A stretch of DNA of 64,000 nt, taken from NCBI GenBank assembly GCA_963785075.1, contig CAWATW010000007.1, forward strand, positions 1 to 64,000, read 5' to 3'. Position 1 is the stretch's first letter; the number at the start of each line of letters is the position of its first letter. The DNA is from JAOUGY01 sp963785075. Lineage in GTDB: Bacteria; Actinomycetota; Acidimicrobiia; Spongiisociales; ZC4RG35. A program made the position numbers and the translations under genes. Below, one piece after another: positions 27,464 to 36,244 of the stretch. The notes beneath the pieces were generated by a model that had not been told where the DNA came from, ran no database searches, and saw only the letters and a list, made by a program, of their open reading frames with translations.

Positions 27464-28116
27464 TCACTGTCGTCTTGGCCGATGACCAGCAACTCGTGAG
27501 AAGCGGGTTCCGGATGATGATCGACGCCGAGCCGGACATGACCGTCGTGGCCGAGGCCACCGACGGTGCAGAGGCGGTCCGGATGGTGAAGGTTGAGCGA
27601 CCGGACGTCGTGTTGATGGACATCCAGATGCCCGGCACCGACGGGCTGGAGGCCACCGAAGCGATCGTGCGGTTGGAGCCTCCCACCCCCCGTGTGCTGA
27701 TCCTGACGACGTTCGAACGCGACGACTACGTGTTCCGGGCACTGCGCAACGGCGCCAGCGGGTTCCTGCTCAAGAACTCGCCCCCGGAGCAATTGCTCGA
27801 GGCGATCCGGGTGGTCGCCGCGGGGGATTCGTTGCTGGCGCCATCGGTGACCAGGCGGATAGTCGAAGAGTTCGCTCGTCGTCCGGCACCCGCTGCGGCA
27901 GGGATCGAGGTCTCACGGCTGACCGAACGCGAGGTCGAAGTTCTCGGCTTGGTCGCCAGGGGCCGCACCAACGCCGAGATCGCCGAGGAGCTCATCGTCG
28001 GCGAGGCGACCGTCAAGACGCACGTGTCCAACGTGCTCACGAAGCTCGGCCTTCGGGATCGCGTGCAAGCGGTGGTCTTCGCCTACGAGAACGGTTTGAT
28101 CCAGCCCGGTGGTTGA
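27460..28116 (+). CDS. NarL/LuxR-type response regulator
   Basis: 218 residues. The receiver holds the acidic pair in LADDQQLV, the phosphoacceptor in VVLMDIQMPGTDG, the Thr in LTTFERDDYV and the Lys in GFLLKNS. A LuxR-type HTH follows (LTEREVEVLGLVARGRTNAEIAEELIVGEATVKTHVSNVLTKL). It is translationally coupled to the kinase. It closely resembles the regulator at 54040 in both length and motifs, so the two systems are paralogues. The likely target is the divergent ABC operon. Confidence 0.93.
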   Translation: MITVVLADDQQLVRSGFRMMIDAEPDMTVVAEATDGAEAVRMVKVERPDVVLMDIQMPGTDGLEATEAIVRLEPPTPRVLILTTFERDDYVFRALRNGASGFLLKNSPPEQLLEAIRVVAAGDSLLAPSVTRRIVEEFARRPAPAAAGIEVSRLTEREVEVLGLVARGRTNAEIAEELIVGEATVKTHVSNVLTKLGLRDRVQAVVFAYENGLIQPGG

Positions 28117-28196
28117 GGCGGCATCCCAGTCGCGGCGGATCTCATGGTCGAGGCCGGGCTGGCCTTAAACCGTCAGGTGCACCATCCTTGTGGATC

Positions 28197-29591
28197 GTGA
28201 GACGTCTCTCCCTTCTTCTCGTCACGGCACTCGTGGCGGTGGCCTGCACCGGCGGGTCCTCTGGATCGACGGTCGACACCACGGTGGCGCCGGTGCCCGC
28301 CCCGCCGGCGTCGCCTGGAACCACCGCGTCGTCGCCGACCTCGACCATCCTCGACCCGGCAGTTTCGCCGGTCCGGGCACAGCTCGACTGGTTCGTGCGT
28401 GCCATCAACGGTGGACCGCTCTCAGAAGAGGTCTATCAGGAGCGCTTCGCAGAGGTGTTCCGACTCCAGGTCCCGTTCGAGGACCAGTTCCAGCCGATCG
28501 TCGGCCGTCTGGAAGCGGTGCCAGGTGATTGGCTCGTGGTCAGCTACACCGAGTTGGACGTCGATCGAGCGGTCGGGGTCGTAGCCGCCGGCGACGAGCG
28601 AATGCAGGTGTCGATCGCAGTGCAGCCGGAGGAACCCCATTTGATCACAGGCCTGCTCGTCCAGCCGGCCGACCTCGAGTCGACACCCGATTCCTTCGAG
28701 AATGCCATAGGGCGGCTCGAGAGCCTCGGGACCCTGCGGCTGGTTGCCGCCGAAGTCATCGACGGCGAGTGTGTGCCGCTCGAGTCCGTCGCCGGCGACG
28801 AGCCAATGCCGATCGGCTCCGCGTTCAAGCTCTTCGTGCTCGGTGCGCTCGCCGATGCGATCGAATCCGGGGACGTGTCCTGGGACGACGACATCGTGAT
28901 CCGCGACGAGCTCAAGTCCATACCCACTGGGATCCTGCAGGACGAACCAGACGGCACGGTCAAGTCCGTGCGAGAGGTGGCGGAACTGATGATCTCGATC
29001 TCGGACAACACGGCCGCAGACCTCCTCGTCGATCTTCTGGGACGGGAGCGGGTGGAAGCTTCCCTCGGCGACCTGGGCCTCGTCGACCCCGGCCTGAACA
29101 TCCCGTTCCTCACCACCCGCGAGCTCGCGGCTTTGAAAGTGGGTCCGTCGTCGGGACTCAGAAGCCAGTACGTGGCGGCGGACGAGGCAGGGAAGCGGGC
29201 GATCCTCGACCAGATCTCGGACATCACTGTCGCGGACCTGCCGATCGCAGATTTCGATGAGCCGATCGATCCGGACACGCTCGAATGGTTTGCATCCCCA
29301 GACGACATGTGTCGGGTTCTGGTGAACCTGTGGACCGGTGGCGACGAACAGATCCGCGAGATCCTCACGGTCAATCCCGGAGCCGCTCCCAAGCCGGGCG
29401 TGTGGGAGGACGTCGCCTTCAAGGGTGGCTCCGAGCCTGGTCTGGTGTCGGCGAACTGGCTCACCACCGAGTCGAGTGGGCGCGTCTTCGTGCTCTCGGG
29501 CTCGGTTGTGAACCCTGACGAATTGATCGACGAGCTCCAGGTGTTCCTCCTGTTGGCCGCAGCGCGCGATCTGATGTCGCCGGCAGAATGA
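28197..29591 (+). CDS. Cpe/LpqF-family lipoprotein with serine beta-lactamase fold
   Basis: 464 residues. The GTG at 28197 starts RRLSLLLVTALVAVACTGG, a lipoprotein signal with Cys at the end; a TTG at 28188 is possible. Residues about 60-170 form an NTF2-like domain (LDWFVRAINGGPLSEEVYQERF) and residues about 185-464 a class A beta-lactamase fold. Its motifs are SAFK (Ser208, Lys211), SDN (269-271) and KGG (409-411) in place of the usual KTG. This N-terminal domain plus lactamase layout matches Streptomyces ORF12/Cpe and mycobacterial LpqF. Family members are poor beta-lactamases; some act as esterases in clavulanate-type pathways, but no such cluster is present here. The methyltransferase gene overlaps its stop by 4 bp. 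Confidence 0.85.
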   Translation: MRRLSLLLVTALVAVACTGGSSGSTVDTTVAPVPAPPASPGTTASSPTSTILDPAVSPVRAQLDWFVRAINGGPLSEEVYQERFAEVFRLQVPFEDQFQPIVGRLEAVPGDWLVVSYTELDVDRAVGVVAAGDERMQVSIAVQPEEPHLITGLLVQPADLESTPDSFENAIGRLESLGTLRLVAAEVIDGECVPLESVAGDEPMPIGSAFKLFVLGALADAIESGDVSWDDDIVIRDELKSIPTGILQDEPDGTVKSVREVAELMISISDNTAADLLVDLLGRERVEASLGDLGLVDPGLNIPFLTTRELAALKVGPSSGLRSQYVAADEAGKRAILDQISDITVADLPIADFDEPIDPDTLEWFASPDDMCRVLVNLWTGGDEQIREILTVNPGAAPKPGVWEDVAFKGGSEPGLVSANWLTTESSGRVFVLSGSVVNPDELIDELQVFLLLAAARDLMSPAE

Positions 29592-30553
29592 GCCACCTCG
29601 ACGCCGAGGGCATCGACTGGGGGCGACTCCGTGAACTGCGGACCACCTTTCTCCAGGAAGGGCCCGGAGGGCCGGCCTACTGGAGCGACGATGACGTGCT
29701 CCGAGACTACGACCGCACCTTTGGTGAGCGCATCGGGTGGAAATGGGACTTCGTTCTCGACGAGCTCGAGTTGCGCGGATGGGCTCCTCCGCCGGGCACG
29801 GTTCTCGATTGGGGCTGTGGATCTGGGGTCGCCGGCCGGCGTTTCCTCGAGCGCTTTCCGACGACCGGCGCACTGCGCTGCCACGATCGCTCCCTCCGGG
29901 CAGAGACATACGCGGTCGATCGGGCGACCTCGGCAGGTATCCCCGTCTCGGGCGAGGGCGATCCGGTCACCCTGGTGGTCAGTCACGTGATCGGGGAGCT
30001 GGACGACGCATCGCTCCGGCGTCTCGTTGGTGTCGCTTCGGCCGCCACGGCCGTCGTGTGGGTCGAACCCGGAGACCACCGTTCCAGCCGGCTGTTGATC
30101 GAAGTCCGCGAACGCCTTCGGCCGGCGGCGTCGGTCGTTGCCCCCTGCACTCACCAGGAAGCCTGTGGGCTCTTGGTGGGCGACAACGACCGGCACTGGT
30201 GTCATCACTTCGCCTCGCCACCGTCCGAGGCGTTCACCGACGCAGGGTGGGGTCGCTTCGCCTCCGAGACCGGAGTCGATCTCCGAAGTCTCCCTGTGAG
30301 CTTTCTGGTGATGGATGCCAGGCCCGTCATCGAAAGGCCCGACCTCGTGCACACGATCGGGCGCCCTCGGGTCTCGAAGTCCGAGGCACGCGTGTTCTGC
30401 TGCGATTCCACCGGCGTTTTCGATCGGCGGATCACCAAGCGGCGACTTCCGGATCCATACCGGCAGGCGAAGAAGGGCAGGCTGGCCACCCTCGCCTCCT
30501 GGGAATGCGACGGCGATGAGATCGTCGACTGGGTTCCGGTGCCGGGCGTGTGA
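29588..30553 (+). CDS. Rsm22-like ribosomal small-subunit methyltransferase
   Basis: 321 residues. VLDWGCGSGVAGRRFL is the SAM-binding loop. The C-terminal half holds the Rsm22-family Cys pattern: VVAPCTHQEACGLLV followed by DRHWCHHF and a later VFCCDS, which in relatives binds a metal or Fe-S cluster. The final basic part (FDRRITKRRLPDPYRQAKKGRL) could contact RNA. In mitochondria the family is needed for small-subunit rRNA maturation; the bacterial role is not settled. The start overlaps the lipoprotein gene's stop (ATGA), so the two are co-expressed although no functional link is obvious. It ends 3 bp from a convergent histidine kinase gene. Confidence 0.85.
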   Translation: MSHLDAEGIDWGRLRELRTTFLQEGPGGPAYWSDDDVLRDYDRTFGERIGWKWDFVLDELELRGWAPPPGTVLDWGCGSGVAGRRFLERFPTTGALRCHDRSLRAETYAVDRATSAGIPVSGEGDPVTLVVSHVIGELDDASLRRLVGVASAATAVVWVEPGDHRSSRLLIEVRERLRPAASVVAPCTHQEACGLLVGDNDRHWCHHFASPPSEAFTDAGWGRFASETGVDLRSLPVSFLVMDARPVIERPDLVHTIGRPRVSKSEARVFCCDSTGVFDRRITKRRLPDPYRQAKKGRLATLASWECDGDEIVDWVPVPGV

Positions 30554-30556
30554 GGT

Positions 30557-32371
30557 TCACGCCACCCAGAGGTGTGGCGGATTGGCATCGCTACCGGCGG
30601 GCGCTCGGAGCGAAAGCCGGAAGACGGTCCACCCGTTGATGCGGTCGTAGGAAACATCGCCTCCCATCATCCGTGCCAGCTCGCGTGAAATGGGGAGGCC
30701 GAGGCCGACGGAACCAGGTTGAGTCGTAGACGGATGGGCGGTCTGATACGGCTGGAAGATCCGTTCCGCGTCAGAAGCATCGACACCTGCACCGTCATCC
30801 CACACCTCGATCGCAACCGAACCCGGCGCCACGACCGCCCGCACCAGAACCTGCTCGCCGCCATATCGTGCGGCGTTGACAACCAGGTTGCGAAGGATCT
30901 GGCGGGCGCGAGGCGGGTCGGCGACGATGGGCGCCGGACCCGCGTGGACGGTGAGCGACGGAATGAGTCGCCCGGCCACAGGTGAGACTGCACCGTCGAT
31001 CAGGGCCTTCACGTCCGTCTGCTCGAGCTTGATCGCAAGCTGGCCGAGGTCGAAGCGTGCGGCAGTCAGGAGATCCTCCACGATGAAGCTCAGGTCGAGT
31101 GCCTCTCCTGCGATGCTCGACGCGATGTCTGAGCGCGTCGACGAGTCGAGGTCGACCGGGTCCTCCTCGAGGATCTGGGCGAAGCCCAGAATCCCGGTCA
31201 GCGGTGTGCGGAGCTCATGACTGACGGCAGCGATGAGCTGATCCTTCGACCTCACCAGCTCCTCGTTGTGAGCGACTTGGGAACGGAGCCGTTGCTCCAC
31301 CAGAGCACGCCCCAGTGACGCCCCGGCATGAAGGGCCATCGCCGAGAACAACCTCCGGTCGGCCTCGATGAACGGGACTTGTTCTTCCCGACCCCATGTC
31401 GCCACCCATCCGATGGTCCGGTTCGATCCCGACCTCAGCGAGGCCGTGAGGCGCTCTTCGGGCTGATCCATTGGTGGCGCGGGGAAGTCGGTCAGCCCTC
31501 GTGAGAGCTCGATCACTCCGTCGTGCCACCTTCGGTGCTCCCACGCGCCATCCACTTGCAGGGTCACCTCAACCGTTCTCGTCTTCAAAGCCCCCGCCAG
31601 TCCGGACAGGACGCCCGAGACGAGATCGTCGACGCGCACCCGCTCGGCGAGGACCGTGGTGAATGCATACAGGGACTCCAACTCGGCGTGACGTCGTGTC
31701 AGCTTCCCGTAGACGGCGAACGCGGTGTGGAACCCGACTGCGAGCAGGCTGGTCACGAGCACCGACCACAGGGACAGCGCGATCGGTAGAAGGACAACCA
31801 ACCCCACGATTGCGCCGCCGCTGACCTGGAGCATGGCAATCGCCATCTCCCTGAGACACTCGGCGAGCGAGCGGTCTCGATCGAAGATCGACAGTACTGC
31901 TGCCACGGGGAGGGACGTGGCCAGCCCCCCGGCGATCGCCCCTCCCAGGAGCAAGAACCAGGTCGAAGGCGAGCTCAGGTCACCGGCGGCCTGGGAAGCG
32001 ATCGACACCGCGACCGACGCGCCGAGGCCGGCCGCAGCCCCGTTGAAGATGACCTTGAGTGGGGCCTGTCGCTCGATCAGAACCCCGTTGAGCAGAGATC
32101 CGAGCAGACGTGCGAGGATCACTTCGGGACCGGCCAGCACCCCGAGGGCCACCAAGAGTGGGATCTCGATCGGGTTGAGGGTGTGGGCTCCCCGCCGGGT
32201 GAGGAGATGAACGGGTCGCGCCTCGGTCGCGAGAAAGGCCAGTGCGAGCATCCACCAGCGGACTGGGGTCCGGAGCAGCACGGAATCGTCGGCCGCGACG
32301 AAGCCGACGGCGGTCGCGACCGCCATCAGAACCGTCATCAGCCATGCCGTCGTCGTGGGCCACCGGCGCAC
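30557..32371 (-). CDS. Membrane sensor histidine kinase with GAF-like domain
   Basis: 604 residues. About eight hydrophobic segments occupy residues 8-215 (TLNPIEIPLLVALGVLAGPEVILARLL resembles MASE-type membrane sensors). A GAF-like domain is at about 230-365, then HisKA with AAVSHELRTPLTGILGFAQIL (about 390) and HATPase with RQILRNLVVNAARYGG, WDDGAGVD and GSVGLGLPISRELARMMGGD. It is a hybrid of intact membrane and cytosolic sensing parts. No response regulator gene adjoins it, so it is an orphan kinase here. The subtilase gene lies upstream on the same strand with an 81-bp gap and may share its transcript. Confidence 0.88.
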   Translation of the reverse strand: MRRWPTTTAWLMTVLMAVATAVGFVAADDSVLLRTPVRWWMLALAFLATEARPVHLLTRRGAHTLNPIEIPLLVALGVLAGPEVILARLLGSLLNGVLIERQAPLKVIFNGAAAGLGASVAVSIASQAAGDLSSPSTWFLLLGGAIAGGLATSLPVAAVLSIFDRDRSLAECLREMAIAMLQVSGGAIVGLVVLLPIALSLWSVLVTSLLAVGFHTAFAVYGKLTRRHAELESLYAFTTVLAERVRVDDLVSGVLSGLAGALKTRTVEVTLQVDGAWEHRRWHDGVIELSRGLTDFPAPPMDQPEERLTASLRSGSNRTIGWVATWGREEQVPFIEADRRLFSAMALHAGASLGRALVEQRLRSQVAHNEELVRSKDQLIAAVSHELRTPLTGILGFAQILEEDPVDLDSSTRSDIASSIAGEALDLSFIVEDLLTAARFDLGQLAIKLEQTDVKALIDGAVSPVAGRLIPSLTVHAGPAPIVADPPRARQILRNLVVNAARYGGEQVLVRAVVAPGSVAIEVWDDGAGVDASDAERIFQPYQTAHPSTTQPGSVGLGLPISRELARMMGGDVSYDRINGWTVFRLSLRAPAGSDANPPHLWVA

Positions 32372-32452
32372 GGGGTCCTCCGTGGTTCGTGAGCTACCAG
32401 TCGGTTGAAAGCGCCGATGGTCAAGCGTCGGACGATGCTTCCGGGACTCGGG

Positions 32453-33949
32453 TCAACTCCAGTCGACGTTTGTCCATCGGGACCCGGTCCACCGGGACCC
32501 GGTCCATCTGGACCCCGACCAGTCGCCACCCGTCCAGCGTGAGCCCGTCCACCGTGACCCGGTCCACGAGCCAGTTGTCCACCGCGACCCCGACCAACTC
32601 TTCCCCGACCACATGTCGGTGGTCCATCGTGAGCCGGTCCACCGCGAGCCCGACCATGCATCGGTGGTCCACCTGCTGCCCGACCAATTGTTCCCGAATA
32701 TGTCGATTTCTCCGCTGAGCTCGACCCCGTCGACGATCATTCGGAGGGCGCCGCGTGAGTCGTCGATGGTGCCGGTCCCAGACGCCGGGAGGAGGTACTG
32801 CTTCGAATTCGATGGTGAGGCTTCGAGGGCGGCTGCGACGTTCAGATATCTCAGCGGCCACTGTGACTCCCCGCTGTCGACAGTGTCGGCGCCGTTGATC
32901 AGCATCTTCTTCACCTGGTCAGGCGTGAGCGACGGGTGCTGCTCGAGGAGCAGGGCCGCGGCGCCGGTCACCACCGCCGTCGCCTGAGAAGTGCCCGACG
33001 CTCGTACGAGTTGGTCTCCGATCCGTCCGGCCTCGTTGAACGAGTCGGACCACGATCCCGGGTTGCGAAGGCTGACCACGGACGCGCCTGGAGCGTGGAT
33101 GTCAACGGGTCGGAAGACCCCGCCGGAGCTGAATGCCGCCGTCGACTCACTCTTGTCCGTGAGCTCCGATGCACCGACCGCGATGACGAGGGGGTCCCGG
33201 GCGGGGCTCGTCAGACGCCATTGACTCTGGCCCTCGTTGCCTCCTGCGACGACCACGACGATCCCGGCCTTCCACGCGCGCTCGACTGCGTAGGTGAGCG
33301 GATCCGTCAGATAGGTTTGCGTGGAGTCCGCTGAGAACGCCAGGTTGAGGATGTCGATGTCGGTCTCACCCGACTCCTTCTGGGCGGTGACCCAGTTGAT
33401 CGCGGCGATGACCTGGCTCACGTCGGTGCCACCGTCGGCGGTCCCTGCCTTGATGCTGATCAGAGTGGAGTCCGGGGCGATCCCCAAGGTGCGGCTCGCG
33501 CTGCGGTGTTGGTCGCCGGCAGCCCAGGCGGCGTCGGTGCCGACGATGATCCCGGCCAGATGGGTGCCGTGACCATTGGTGTCGAGCGACCTGAGATCGT
33601 CGTAACTGTCCTCCGGCGTGAAGTCAGGACCGAATACGACATTCGAGTTGGCGAGCCCGGCCACGTGTACGACGCCCGTGTCGATCATGGCGATCGTGAC
33701 GCCTTCGCCGGTGGCGTCGGAGGTCGCATTCCCCTTCTTGTCGACGAGGCCGATGCGGAGCGCAACGTCGAACGGGGTGGTCGGGTCTCCGAGCGTGACG
33801 GTCGGAGCTGCGGAGTCGGTGGTCGTGGAATCGTCCGGCGTGGCTGTTGGCTGCTTTGCCAGCGCCGCCCCGGCCGGGAGGGACATGGTGATCGCCAAGG
33901 TGATGGCGAGCATCCGCCCCCACTTCGTACTCTTCCGACCTGTTGTCAT
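32453..33949 (-). CDS. Secreted subtilisin-like (S8) protease with Trp-pentad tail
   Basis: 498 residues. The ATG at 33949 follows GAGG by 7 nt, and a signal peptide (MLAITLAITMSLPAGAALA) ends near residue 31. The S8 catalytic domain covers about 55-395, with the Asp in MIDTGVV (90), the His in NGHGTHLAGI (130) and the Ser in ASGTSQATAVVTG (321). In most subtilases the Ser motif reads GTSMA; here Gln replaces Met. The last 77 residues (422-498) are fifteen pentads starting with Trp, mainly WSGSR, WTGSR and WTTD(A/M), then a final WS. Similar Trp-rich tails exist on S8 proteins of other actinobacteria, to my recollection. The tail may bind cell wall or polysaccharide; this is inference. The upstream Met at 34045 has no ribosome site. 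Confidence 0.9.
   Translation of the reverse strand: MTTGRKSTKWGRMLAITLAITMSLPAGAALAKQPTATPDDSTTTDSAAPTVTLGDPTTPFDVALRIGLVDKKGNATSDATGEGVTIAMIDTGVVHVAGLANSNVVFGPDFTPEDSYDDLRSLDTNGHGTHLAGIIVGTDAAWAAGDQHRSASRTLGIAPDSTLISIKAGTADGGTDVSQVIAAINWVTAQKESGETDIDILNLAFSADSTQTYLTDPLTYAVERAWKAGIVVVVAGGNEGQSQWRLTSPARDPLVIAVGASELTDKSESTAAFSSGGVFRPVDIHAPGASVVSLRNPGSWSDSFNEAGRIGDQLVRASGTSQATAVVTGAAALLLEQHPSLTPDQVKKMLINGADTVDSGESQWPLRYLNVAAALEASPSNSKQYLLPASGTGTIDDSRGALRMIVDGVELSGEIDIFGNNWSGSRWTTDAWSGSRWTGSRWTTDMWSGKSWSGSRWTTGSWTGSRWTGSRWTGGDWSGSRWTGSRWTGSRWTNVDWS
32456..32686 (-). repeat. 15-base-period tandem repeat encoding W-x-x-x-x pentads
   Basis: Fifteen consecutive 5-codon units plus WS at the end of the subtilase gene, with Trp at every fifth residue without a gap. 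On the + strand the units read as repeated TCCACCG-GGACCCG type words. It is a likely site of copy-number change. Confidence 0.85.
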
Positions 33950-34062
33950 GACCGTGCCTCCATGCAGTGCTCCGTACAGGAGATGCATCGGCGGATGGCT
34001 AGCTCCAACGGGAGTGCCATTTCCCATGTAGTCCAAAAGGACCATTGAAGCGAAGCACAGGT

Positions 34063-34072
34063 TGACTAGTCA
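34063..34072. promoter_or_regulatory. Perfect 10-bp palindrome TGACTAGTCA in a divergent region
   Basis: It lies in the 237-bp gap between the subtilase (-) and the GTPase gene (+), which shows no coding potential. The rare CTAG core and full symmetry make it a candidate regulator site. A TTGACT overlaps it on the + strand, but no matching -10 is clear. Confidence 0.3.
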
Positions 34073-34174
34073 GTGCGCTGGATGGATCGACAGCCTGTGC
34101 GGTGATCCGAGGAAAAGGTGGCCGTTTGTGGCGGAAACCGACTTGTGGGCCTTCTCGCTGATGGCCGCCCGTGC

Positions 34175-34180
34175 TAATCC
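34175..34180 (+). promoter_or_regulatory. -10-like box TAATCC, possible leaderless start at 34187
   Basis: It sits 6 nt before the ATG as in other leaderless genes here, but the last base departs from TANNNT. Confidence 0.3.
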
Positions 34181-34186
34181 TGGGTC

Positions 34187-35188
34187 ATGCCCACGAATGT
34201 CACCGCCGACTACAAGGCCGCCGAGGCTGCGTACCGGAAAGCCCGTGATCCGCAGGATCGGCTGACGGCGCTGAAGGAGATGCTGCGCCTGCTTCCCAAG
34301 CACAAGGGCACCGATCATCTTCAGGCGGACATCAAGTCCCGGATCAAGGAGTTGAACGAAGAGCTGGCGGGCCCCCGCAAAGGCGCCTCCAGGAGTGGTC
34401 CGCCCACGGTCATCCGGCCGGAGGGGGCGGCACAGGTGGCGTTGTTGGGCCCGCCCAACTCCGGAAAGTCGGCGTTGCACTCACGGCTGACGGGGTCCCA
34501 TGTGGCTTCGGAGCCGTATCCGTACACGACGCAGTTTCCGCACCCTGGCATGTTCGCGTTCAGCGACGTCGCGTTTCAGCTCGTGGATCTGCCCTCTCTC
34601 ACGAGACAGCACCACCCGGCGTGGATCGCCAACAGTCTGCAGCCCGCCGACGCCGCTCTGTTCGTGCTCGACCTGTCGGAGGCGGGATGCGTCGAAGTGG
34701 CAACCGAGATCGTCGACCTCCTGGCCGAACGTCGGGTGCACCTGACCGCCCATTGGCCGGCCCACGGACTGGAGACCGAGCACGAAGATCCGTTCGCACA
34801 GGTCATACCGACACTCCTCGTGGCTTCGAAGCGTGATCTTCTCGACGACCCGGCGGGCGAGTTGGCGGCGTTCCGGGATCTGTCGGGTCTGGCGTTCCCC
34901 GCTCTGCCCGACTCGTCTCTCGAGTCGAGTCCTCCGGACGAAATCGGCAGGTTCTTGTTCGAGCACCTGCAGATCGTGAGGGTCTATACGAAGGCCAAAG
35001 GCGCCGACGAGGACGGCAAGCCCTTCACCGTCCGAAGGGGAGCATCGGTGTTCGACGTTGCGCAGATGATCCACAAGGAAGTGGCCGCCTCATTCAGGTA
35101 TGCCCGTATCTGGGGGAGCGGATACGACGGCCAGCAGGTCGGGCGCGATCATGCCCTCTCAGACGGCGACGTGATCGAGATCCACTGA
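34187..35188 (+). CDS. DRG/Obg-type GTPase with C-terminal TGS domain
   Basis: 333 residues. A helical N-terminus (ADYKAAEAAYRKARDPQDRLTALKEML) precedes the G domain. G1 is GPPNSGKS (88-95), the switch region contains YPYTTQFPHPGM, G3 is DLPS rather than DxxG, and G4 is SKRD (NKxD-type). A TGS domain covers about 262-333 (VRVYTKAKG...HKEVAASFRYARIWG...LSDGDVIEIH). This order (helical domain, Obg-like G domain, TGS) is that of archaeal and eukaryotic DRG proteins, which bind ribosomes or RNA. The normal DRG insertion appears shortened. TAATCC ends 6 nt before the ATG, so the mRNA may be leaderless. Confidence 0.85.
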   Translation: MPTNVTADYKAAEAAYRKARDPQDRLTALKEMLRLLPKHKGTDHLQADIKSRIKELNEELAGPRKGASRSGPPTVIRPEGAAQVALLGPPNSGKSALHSRLTGSHVASEPYPYTTQFPHPGMFAFSDVAFQLVDLPSLTRQHHPAWIANSLQPADAALFVLDLSEAGCVEVATEIVDLLAERRVHLTAHWPAHGLETEHEDPFAQVIPTLLVASKRDLLDDPAGELAAFRDLSGLAFPALPDSSLESSPPDEIGRFLFEHLQIVRVYTKAKGADEDGKPFTVRRGASVFDVAQMIHKEVAASFRYARIWGSGYDGQQVGRDHALSDGDVIEIH

Positions 35189-35260
35189 TCGGACGGCGTT
35201 CCTTGGCGATGATCCGTCGCGGTGGTGGTGCCGTGTGAGTGCACCTCGACCGGGGGTCGG

Positions 35261-36202
35261 CTAGCCCAGAGGGTGCCGCTCCTGGACCATGGCGGCGGCC
35301 GCGAGGCCAGATGAGAATGCACCCTCGACTCGGGCGCCTGCCAGAGCGTCTCCCGCAACGACGACCCGATGGTGCGCACCGATGGCTCCAACGTCCAGGG
35401 GGTTTGCGGGCATGGAGTACCGCCACCGGTGCCCTTGCGCGTGAACCACTCGGCCATCGAAGTGAGCCTCTGCCTCGGCCACGAGCAGCGGCAACCAATC
35501 ATCGGGTGTCTCCTCGAGGTGCTGGCTGGCGAATGTTGCGGAGGAGTGGACCGTGACGGCCGGGACACTCGACACCCCTTTGTGGTGGTTGTCGGCGATC
35601 CATGCCACAGGCCCGGAGCTCATGGCCACATGACCCGCCGGCAGTCCTGCTGGACGGTCGAGGATCAACATGGCGGCGAGACACGGGTCGTACCTCACGG
35701 CCGACAGCCGATCGCCCAAACCTCCCACGTGTCCACCCAGCAGCTCCAGCGTCTGAGGTATCGGAGCGGTGACCACGCAGACCTCGGCACGATCTCCCGC
35801 ATCTGTGCGAACCGACTCCCGATCGACAACCACCCGGTTGACCGGATGCCCCAGACGGACGTCGAGATCGGTTGCGAGATGCTCCGGGATCGATCGCATG
35901 GCGGGAGCCCCGACATGACGGGGCTCGACCCCACGGTCAGGGTCGGTGACACTCCGACCGTCGAACCAGACCTTCGCAACGCCGGTCTCGAGGAGGCCAC
36001 CAACGATCTCCCGGAACTCGGGGGAACGGGCGCTGAAGTGCTGAGCGCCATGGTCGAAGCGAGCGTCGCCGATGCGTTTCGAGGCCATCCGTCCCCCGAC
36101 GGCCCGTCCCTTGTCGACCACGGTCACTGCGTATCCCTCTGTTGCGAGCGCGCGCCCGGCCGTCAGGCCGGACATCCCTGCGCCAACGATCAGAACCCGC
36201 AT
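35261..36202 (-). CDS. Renalase-like FAD/NAD(P)-dependent oxidoreductase
   Basis: 313 residues. The N-terminal VLIVGAGMSGLTAGRAL is the dinucleotide-binding fold, followed by VTVVDKGRAVGGRMASKRIGDARFDHGAQHF, a segment typical of renalase-like and amine-oxidase-like flavoproteins (GGRxA...D.GAQ.F). The C-terminal VVVAGDALAGARVEGAFSSGLAAA is the second FAD contact. The ATG at 36202 begins the Rossmann strand directly; the longer ORF to 36985 runs antisense through the nitroreductase gene. Renalases oxidise isomeric dihydronicotinamides back to NAD(P). The divergent partner is a nitroreductase, another flavoenzyme, 42 bp away. Confidence 0.88.
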   Translation of the reverse strand: MRVLIVGAGMSGLTAGRALATEGYAVTVVDKGRAVGGRMASKRIGDARFDHGAQHFSARSPEFREIVGGLLETGVAKVWFDGRSVTDPDRGVEPRHVGAPAMRSIPEHLATDLDVRLGHPVNRVVVDRESVRTDAGDRAEVCVVTAPIPQTLELLGGHVGGLGDRLSAVRYDPCLAAMLILDRPAGLPAGHVAMSSGPVAWIADNHHKGVSSVPAVTVHSSATFASQHLEETPDDWLPLLVAEAEAHFDGRVVHAQGHRWRYSMPANPLDVGAIGAHHRVVVAGDALAGARVEGAFSSGLAAAAMVQERHPLG

Positions 36203-36232
36203 CGGCCCATCCTGGCACGGTGCACGGCCGGT

Positions 36233-36238
36233 TACCCT
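36233..36238 (+). promoter_or_regulatory. -10 box TACCCT, leaderless start at 36245
   Basis: TANNNT hexamer 6 nt before the ATG of the nitroreductase gene; identical hexamer and spacing to the MFS gene at 6234. Confidence 0.5.
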
Positions 36239-36244
36239 CGGCGC

